Assembly: GCA_030653175.1 (NCBI GenBank)
Contig: JAURZV010000039.1
Location: 1 to 58,975 of the forward strand
DNA: 58,975 nt
Source: Methylobacter sp.
GTDB lineage: Bacteria; Pseudomonadota; Gammaproteobacteria; Methylococcales; Methylomonadaceae
Reading direction: 5' to 3'
Below the pieces are notes generated by a model that had not been told where the DNA came from, ran no database searches, and worked only from the letters and a program-made list of their open reading frames with translations. The translations under genes and the position numbers were made by a program. Shown here in pieces: positions 54,783 to 58,975 of the stretch (the stretch's first letter is position 1; every line of letters begins with the position of its first letter).

Positions 54783-54891
54783 TTAAATATTGCCATCCAT
54801 GGGCTCTGGATGCCGGCATCCATGCAGGTATGACGGTGCCGGCTGAGGTTCCTTGCTAATCAGGTAATACTATGCAACCAATCGTTTATAA

Positions 54892-54923
54892 ACAAGCCGA
54901 TACTTTATGCTGCATCGGCTTGT
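54892..54923 (-). terminator. Terminator of the cold-shock/membrane gene
   Basis: On the minus strand, ACAAGCCGAT, 12-base loop, ATCGGCTTGT followed by T-rich DNA, 19 bases after the stop at 54943. Confidence 0.75.
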
Positions 54924-54942
54924 AGAAAATATTCCGCTACGA

Positions 54943-55278
54943 TTAAGGCGTTAGGTTGAGTACTACAACCGCAACGGCAATAGCCGCTAAGGCCAACGCT
55001 ATCAGCACAATGCCTTTCTTGGTATTAAGAAAACCTGCGGCTTTGTCCTCCAAAATTTCCACGCCTTCAATATATGCATTAATCGCTTTGTACTTGCCCC
55101 GATTATCTCTTGCAACCTGGTAATAAATAACATCGCCAGTCACCGGGCGGCGACTCGTTCCCTTGAGCGCCGAGATATGTATAAAAATATCTTTTCCACC
55201 ATCATCAGGGCTAATAAAACCAAAGCCCCGATCTTCTTTCCATGTTTTTAAAGCTCCTTTAATCATTGTTTTTGTCAT
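54943..55278 (-). CDS. Cold-shock domain protein with membrane anchor
   Basis: 111 residues. A cold-shock domain spans about 5-72 (GALKTWKEDRGFGFISPDDG, DIFIHISAL). It is followed by a single C-terminal membrane helix (about 86-108, GIVLIALALAAIAVAVVVLNL). Related proteins join the domain to a DUF1294 membrane region with several helices; this one has only one. It would place a nucleic-acid-binding domain on the inner membrane. It has its own terminator. Confidence 0.88.
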   Translation of the reverse strand: MTKTMIKGALKTWKEDRGFGFISPDDGGKDIFIHISALKGTSRRPVTGDVIYYQVARDNRGKYKAINAYIEGVEILEDKAAGFLNTKKGIVLIALALAAIAVAVVVLNLTP

Positions 55279-55483
55279 AAAAATTTCTTTTTTGTTATTT
55301 TAGCCTTACCTACATAAATATAGATTAAGGGGCGTTAGTTAGTCTTGTAGTGTCCAGTTTTACAGAAGTTTTTCAGGTTGAATAAACAAGGCGTATTTCA
55401 GAGTGATGACAATCATGCAATAAAACACTGACCTATCGCCTGATGAATCAATCTAATGACCTGCAAACCAGATTTCCATTAAC

Positions 55484-55855
55484 CTACATTTTTTTCTTTA
55501 TGATGACCTTATCATCAATAATCAGCTCCGAGATTCCACCCAAAGACGCGTGCAATGTACACGATGCGTTTTTGAATCCGCCCTTATTAGCATTTTCACC
55601 TACCCACTTCAAAGTAACATAAGTTTCCTTATCACTCTCTACTGCAGAAGGGAAAAACACTTGCTCTCCTGTTTGCTCCTTGATTTTCGGCGGACATTTT
55701 TCACTTGCCATCGTTTGCATTGCAACATTGTTTCTAATCTTTGCGGCGGCTTCTACTTGTTCAATAGGCTGTTCTTCTTTACTTAAGCCGACCATAACAA
55801 AGCCTATTACAAAAACAGCAGCAACAGCCATCATGATTTTTTGTGCTTCAGACAT
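55484..55855 (-). CDS. Hypothetical membrane-anchored protein
   Basis: 123 residues. A membrane helix lies at about 7-25 (IMMAVAAVFVIGFVMVGLS), followed by a periplasmic domain with one Cys near residue 54 (SEKCPPK) and another in ASCTLHASLGG. The domain is beta-rich (YVTLKWVGENANKG; ISELIIDDKVIIKKK). No family recognised. It stands alone, with 200 bases of non-coding sequence toward the cold-shock gene (55279-55483) in which I see nothing specific. Confidence 0.7.
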   Translation of the reverse strand: MSEAQKIMMAVAAVFVIGFVMVGLSKEEQPIEQVEAAAKIRNNVAMQTMASEKCPPKIKEQTGEQVFFPSAVESDKETYVTLKWVGENANKGGFKNASCTLHASLGGISELIIDDKVIIKKKM

Positions 55856-56008
55856 TTTTCTTCTCCTAGTTGTGACAATCGTCCACCATTTTACAGGTTG
55901 CCCGGCGTATTTACCTTAAAATTCTATACCCGCTATCTATCCTCAACGACTTATATCGCATCGATTCAAAATCTTGAGCCTTGCATCATCCACCAAACGT
56001 AATGTTTT

Positions 56009-56545
56009 TTAAAATTCAATCCCCTGTTCTGCCTTGATCCCCTGCTCATAAGCGTGTTTTATTTTGGTCATCTCGGTTACGGTATCGGCAACTTCTATAA
56101 CTTCGGGTGCAGCATTGCGGCCAGTCATAATTAAATGCAGCCAAGCCGGTTTTTCATCGCGAATAAAATCGGCTATTTCCCGGCCGGAAATCCAGTTATA
56201 GCCACAGCAGTAATTAATCTCATCCAGCAGCACCACATCGAATTCTTCAGACATAATCTTGGCTTTACTAAACTCCCAAATTTCCCGACTGGTTTTAATA
56301 TCCTGCTCGGGATTTTTAGTATCCCAGGTAAAGCCATCTCCCAACGCATGCCATTCGATATTATCAAACCGTTCGGCGGCTTTTTGTTCGCCGGTTTGCC
56401 ATTGCCCCTTAATATATTGAATGACACAAACTTTCATATCCCAGCCTGCGGCACGAAAAACCATGCCCAAAGCACTGGAAGATTTCCCCTTGCCCGAGCC
56501 GGTATTGACTAAAACCAGTCCCCGCCGTCTATCTCTGGATTTCAT
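56009..56545 (-). CDS. cobO: Cob(I)yrinic acid a,c-diamide adenosyltransferase
   Basis: Transfers the adenosyl group of ATP to Co(I) corrinoids to make the adenosylcobalamin form. 178 residues. The P-loop GSGKGKSSSALG is near residue 17, VIQYIKG follows, VVLLDEINYCCGY is the Walker-B-like region, and MTGRNAAPEVIEVADTVTEM is the conserved C-terminal block. It stands alone; no cobalamin riboswitch was recognised in the upstream 200 bases. Confidence 0.95.
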   Translation of the reverse strand: MKSRDRRRGLVLVNTGSGKGKSSSALGMVFRAAGWDMKVCVIQYIKGQWQTGEQKAAERFDNIEWHALGDGFTWDTKNPEQDIKTSREIWEFSKAKIMSEEFDVVLLDEINYCCGYNWISGREIADFIRDEKPAWLHLIMTGRNAAPEVIEVADTVTEMTKIKHAYEQGIKAEQGIEF

Positions 56546-56750
56546 AACAGTTATTCCTTAATTTGAGTGTACATAAGAGCTCGCATGTCTTATAGCGAGC
56601 GGCATTATCGCCTGAACCGGATTCAAAACAAATGCCAAGCCTTGGTGAGATCAATTCACCAGAGAATTTGTAAAAATAATGAGGGGGTGTTCGAACAGGA
56701 TGAATTGGGATAGTTTCGTAGGTCAGACATAAACCGCATGCCCGGCCTTA

Positions 56751-57035
56751 TTATTTTCGTCGATGCCAGTAGCCGGGGCGACGTTTCTGATGCGCAATTG
56801 CTATTATGAAAAGATGGTCAGGGAAGAAACAATACACCATGTTAAAAGGGAACCGGCGCAAAGCAAAGCGGCGCGTGCCGGAAACCCATGGTGTACCCAA
56901 CTCCGGATTTCCCGACAACAGCGAGGCTGCTTTTTCGAACTCTGTGATGAGTACCAGGCCAAGCTGTTTATTTGTCTGCACAAAATAGAAAGCCGCCGCA
57001 TTATTCAGATCGGCAGGGTGAACGATTATTTTCAC
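56751..57035 (-). CDS. ParE/RelE-superfamily toxin
   Basis: 94 residues of the ParE-like fold: an N-terminal strand (KIIVHPADLNNAAAFY), two helices, and a C-terminal sheet with FPFNMVYCFFPDHLFIIAIAHQKRRPGYW, typical of the toxin family. It overlaps the upstream antitoxin gene by four bases, the classic order. ParE members attack DNA gyrase and RelE members ribosomes; which applies here cannot be told. Confidence 0.85.
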   Translation of the reverse strand: MKIIVHPADLNNAAAFYFVQTNKQLGLVLITEFEKAASLLSGNPELGTPWVSGTRRFALRRFPFNMVYCFFPDHLFIIAIAHQKRRPGYWHRRK

Positions 57036-57256
57036 TTCAAAGTTGCACGAGCTTGTGCGATCACTTCCTCGAACGGCATGCCGACAACCGCTCCACTCTC
57101 GATCTCGGCAACACGCCTTTCAACTTCAACAGCCCAAGCCGATTCGATTTCGTTATCTTCATCAAGGCTGGCGATAATGTGCTCCGTTAACAGCGCACGC
57201 TCGGCGGGTACAAGTTTTAATGCCTCAACCTCCAGAATTTCAAATTGTGTTGACAT
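57032..57256 (-). CDS. Antitoxin of the ParE-like pair
   Basis: 74 residues, acidic and helical: LKLVPAERALLTEHIIASLD, then WAVEVERRVAEIESGAVVGMPFEEV. This is the addiction-module antitoxin pattern of the PF09720 type, in which the C-terminal part wraps the toxin. Directly upstream of, and overlapping, the toxin gene. Confidence 0.85.
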   Translation of the reverse strand: MSTQFEILEVEALKLVPAERALLTEHIIASLDEDNEIESAWAVEVERRVAEIESGAVVGMPFEEVIAQARATLK

Positions 57257-57379
57257 GACATACCCTCCAAACGATAAGTTTTAATTGTAGCGCGAGTAAT
57301 ATTTTTGATAAACCGCCGAGCTGAGCTTTGCCTAACGTGGCCCTTTCTTTGTTAATTTTACTCTGACCCTGAGGTACTG

Positions 57380-57648
57380 CCGACAGCCGGACGGGGCATG
57401 CTGCCCCGTTCGAAACGTTTTGCGTTGGATAACTTAGCTCAAACATCGCAAAAACGTTAGGGACGGGGTTGCAATCCCCCATCCCGCTTGAGAAACAATT
57501 GCCCGACCTGGTCAATGCATGATTCAAGACGACAGCCGGACGGGGCATGTTGCCCCGTCCGAAACGTTTTGTGTTGATTAAATGTGTCCGTTTAGCTCAG
57601 GCATCGCAAAAACGTCAGGGACGGGGTTGCAAACCCCGTCCCGCTTGA
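57380..57648. repeat. Two ~115-base tandem repeat copies
   Basis: Copies run 57380-57490 and 57530-57648. Each begins CGACAGCCGGACGGGGCATG and contains a hairpin GGACGGGGCA/TGCCCCGT. It continues with CGAAACGTTTTG and CATCGCAAAAACGT, and ends with a second hairpin GGGACGGGGTTGCAA...CCCGC. The gap 57257-57758 holds nothing else. Confidence 0.75.
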
Positions 57649-57758
57649 ATACTATAACCACTGAATTATTGATAGCAACCCATTTATGCAATCCAAAAAT
57701 ACACTTCCAAAACGCTTTGATCCAGCCCACAACCCTATTTGCGTTTAATCGAGTTATC

Positions 57759-58676
57759 TTAATCAGGAATATTCATAACCCCCTCAGCCACCATCACCGC
57801 CGCGCCACCGACCCGAATAGTCAAAGTATCCTCCCCTTTATGATCCATTTCCAGATTCAGCACACTGCGCCGGTTATTTTGTTCGCCGCGATCTACGGTA
57901 AAGGTGTAGGTGCCTTTTTGCATAAAGTCGAATGAACACAGATACGAGGCGAAGGCGGGCATCGCGCTACCGACAGGCGGATCATCATGAATACCGATAC
58001 GCGGACCGAGCAGACGGGCATTAAAATCAGCATCCGCAAACGGCGTTTTCGGGGAAAAAAGCAATATTTCCTGGGCGGCGGTTTGGGGCGCAATCGATTG
58101 ACTCCATGCCGCGTAATTGAACTTTGCATTCCTAACGCTTTCGTAACGCCAAACCGGAACGATCAAGTACGGAACGCCGCAAGACACCAGGCGCATCGCA
58201 TATTTTTTATGATCAAGCTCCGACGGCTGTATGCCCAGAAAACTCGCCAGCTCGTCATCGCTGGGGGTGAAGTAATCAATGACCGAAGTCACTTTGCGGG
58301 TGAACTGCACAAAACTGGGCTTGCCGTCTTCAGCGGAAATATTGACGTTAACCGGGCCGGTATTTTGCTCGAAAACCATCGGCGTAATTCCGGCAGTCAA
58401 TTGAATATCGCCGCAACTTGCCAACACAAAGGCGGTGGCGATAATCGGATGTCCGGCAAAATCGACTTCGCTTAGCGGCGAAAAAATCCGCATCACGCGG
58501 TTGGTGATTTGTTTATCGGGATGAAATACAAACACCGTTTCCGATAGGTTCAACTCCCTGGCGACCAGCTGCATTTGCTCTTTGCTTAAACCTTCGGCAT
58601 TCGGGAAAACGGCTATTTGCGCGCCGCTGAAAATCTGTTTGGTAAATACATCGGCGATGTAATAGTTGTATTTCAT
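57759..58676 (-). CDS. PhzF-family isomerase
   Basis: 305 residues with the diaminopimelate-epimerase-like double fold. The N-terminal FTKQIFSGAQIAVFPNAEGL and the active-site NLSETVFVFHP (catalytic Glu) are present. FAGHPIIATAFVLAS and the second-domain PPVGSAMPAFASYL are conserved. Substrate unknown; the family ranges from phenazine synthesis to housekeeping isomerases. Overlaps nirD by four bases. Confidence 0.9.
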   Translation of the reverse strand: MKYNYYIADVFTKQIFSGAQIAVFPNAEGLSKEQMQLVARELNLSETVFVFHPDKQITNRVMRIFSPLSEVDFAGHPIIATAFVLASCGDIQLTAGITPMVFEQNTGPVNVNISAEDGKPSFVQFTRKVTSVIDYFTPSDDELASFLGIQPSELDHKKYAMRLVSCGVPYLIVPVWRYESVRNAKFNYAAWSQSIAPQTAAQEILLFSPKTPFADADFNARLLGPRIGIHDDPPVGSAMPAFASYLCSFDFMQKGTYTFTVDRGEQNNRRSVLNLEMDHKGEDTLTIRVGGAAVMVAEGVMNIPD

Positions 58677-58975
58677 AACGCTGGCTCTCCGTCATGCGGC
58701 AATGCTGAAAGGTTGACTTGAACGCTGCCGTTTTCAATGCGGATCGCATAAACGGGTATTTTCACGGTTTCATCTTCCAGGCAAACGCCGGTTTGCAGGT
58801 TAAAATGTTGTTTGTATAAGGGCGAAGCGACGACCGGCTGTCCGCCAATATCGCCGATTAAACCGCGCGACAGGACATTGGCCTTGCCGAACGGGTCGTA
58901 ATTGCCGACAGCATAAACCTTTACCGCTAGCTGTGGGCGCGAATTCATTCGCGTTGCGCGAATGAATTCGCGCCC
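58673..58975 (-). CDS. nirD: Nitrite reductase small subunit NirD, 5' end outside the window
   Basis: The segment VYAVGNYDPFGKANVLSRG followed by ASPLYKQHFNLQTGVCLED matches the Rieske-like NirD fold of the E. coli type (which lacks the cluster ligands), the small subunit of the NADH-dependent nitrite reductase. An ATG is present at 58948, but the frame is open to the edge and about 35 N-terminal residues of the family are missing. The palindrome at 58935-58975 is read in frame as GREFIRATRMNSRPQ. The true start is therefore probably beyond the window, and nirB may lie there. Confidence 0.8.
   Translation of the reverse strand, partial: GREFIRATRMNSRPQLAVKVYAVGNYDPFGKANVLSRGLIGDIGGQPVVASPLYKQHFNLQTGVCLEDETVKIPVYAIRIENGSVQVNLSALPHDGEPAL
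58935..58975. repeat. 41-base palindrome at the right edge, inside nirD
   Basis: 19-base arms (GGGCGCGAATTCATTCGCG and its complement) around TTG, perfect. The left arm and its CTGTG flank match the pilQ repeat at 10551-10577. The element may continue past the window. Confidence 0.85.

Noticed and set aside
56546-56750. Possible cobalamin riboswitch ahead of cobO
   Set aside because: I found no B12-box-like sequence or convincing structure in the 200 bases upstream.

Overview
The window is a chromosomal segment from a gammaproteobacterium. Three clusters point that way: a pilMNOPQ-aroK-aroB-damX-hemE block, a lepA-lepB-(DUF4845)-rnc-era-recO-pdxJ block, and secA next to mrcA. The moderate GC content and the very high load of dispersed palindromic repeats fit a methanotroph-like member of the Methylococcales. 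That placement is inference; no methane-oxidation gene is present.

Layout. 1-1391 looks like the end of an element lodged against the 3' end of a tRNA-Thr. It holds four tandem paralogous small genes, a three-repeat CRISPR-like array with a 61-base period, and two copies of a 79-base unit whose hairpins covary. 1392-8276 carries tRNA-Thr, glk, a DUF411 metal-binding protein, hemE, damX, aroB and aroK. 8277-13405 is the type IV pilus operon pilM-N-O-P-Q, divergent from mrcA (13765-16092). secA follows on the minus strand. 19140-23974 is hypF-hypC-hypD-hypE for [NiFe]-hydrogenase maturation. 23975-27545 is repeat-rich and degraded: a cold-shock gene, a tiny membrane protein, an ISAs1-type transposase remnant, an acyltransferase and a relic integrase.

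About 27530-37390 is a ~9.9 kb P4-like integrative element in tRNA-Ser(GGA). All its genes lie on the minus strand: integrase, an unknown gene, an AlpA-like regulator, four small overlapping genes, a Toprim primase, a DUF927-type helicase, two small genes, and last a gene resembling an HK97-fold major capsid protein. No portal, terminase or protease is seen. Clusters of TGGGGC iterons in inverted orientation lie near both ends, and a 75-base hairpin sits in the primase leader. This is the most self-contained candidate for an undescribed system.

37638-58975 returns to chromosomal genes: uup, a cinA-like gene, an AEC transporter, a rhodanese, pyrF, a SafE-like membrane protein, a sigma-54 activator, a PP2C phosphatase, pdxJ, recO, era, rnc, lepB, lepA, a DUF3530 protein, an AI-2E permease, a cold-shock/membrane protein, cobO, a ParE-type toxin-antitoxin pair, a PhzF-family gene and nirD (running off the edge).

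The second strong theme is repeats inside genes. Several unrelated palindromic families occur not only between genes but inside glk, damX (twice), pilQ, mrcA, hypF, recO (two tandem units) and nirD, always in frame. Where unit lengths can be measured they are multiples of three (42, 69, 117, 117, 51, 51, 36). This resembles the behaviour of Rickettsia palindromic elements and deserves a genome-wide look.
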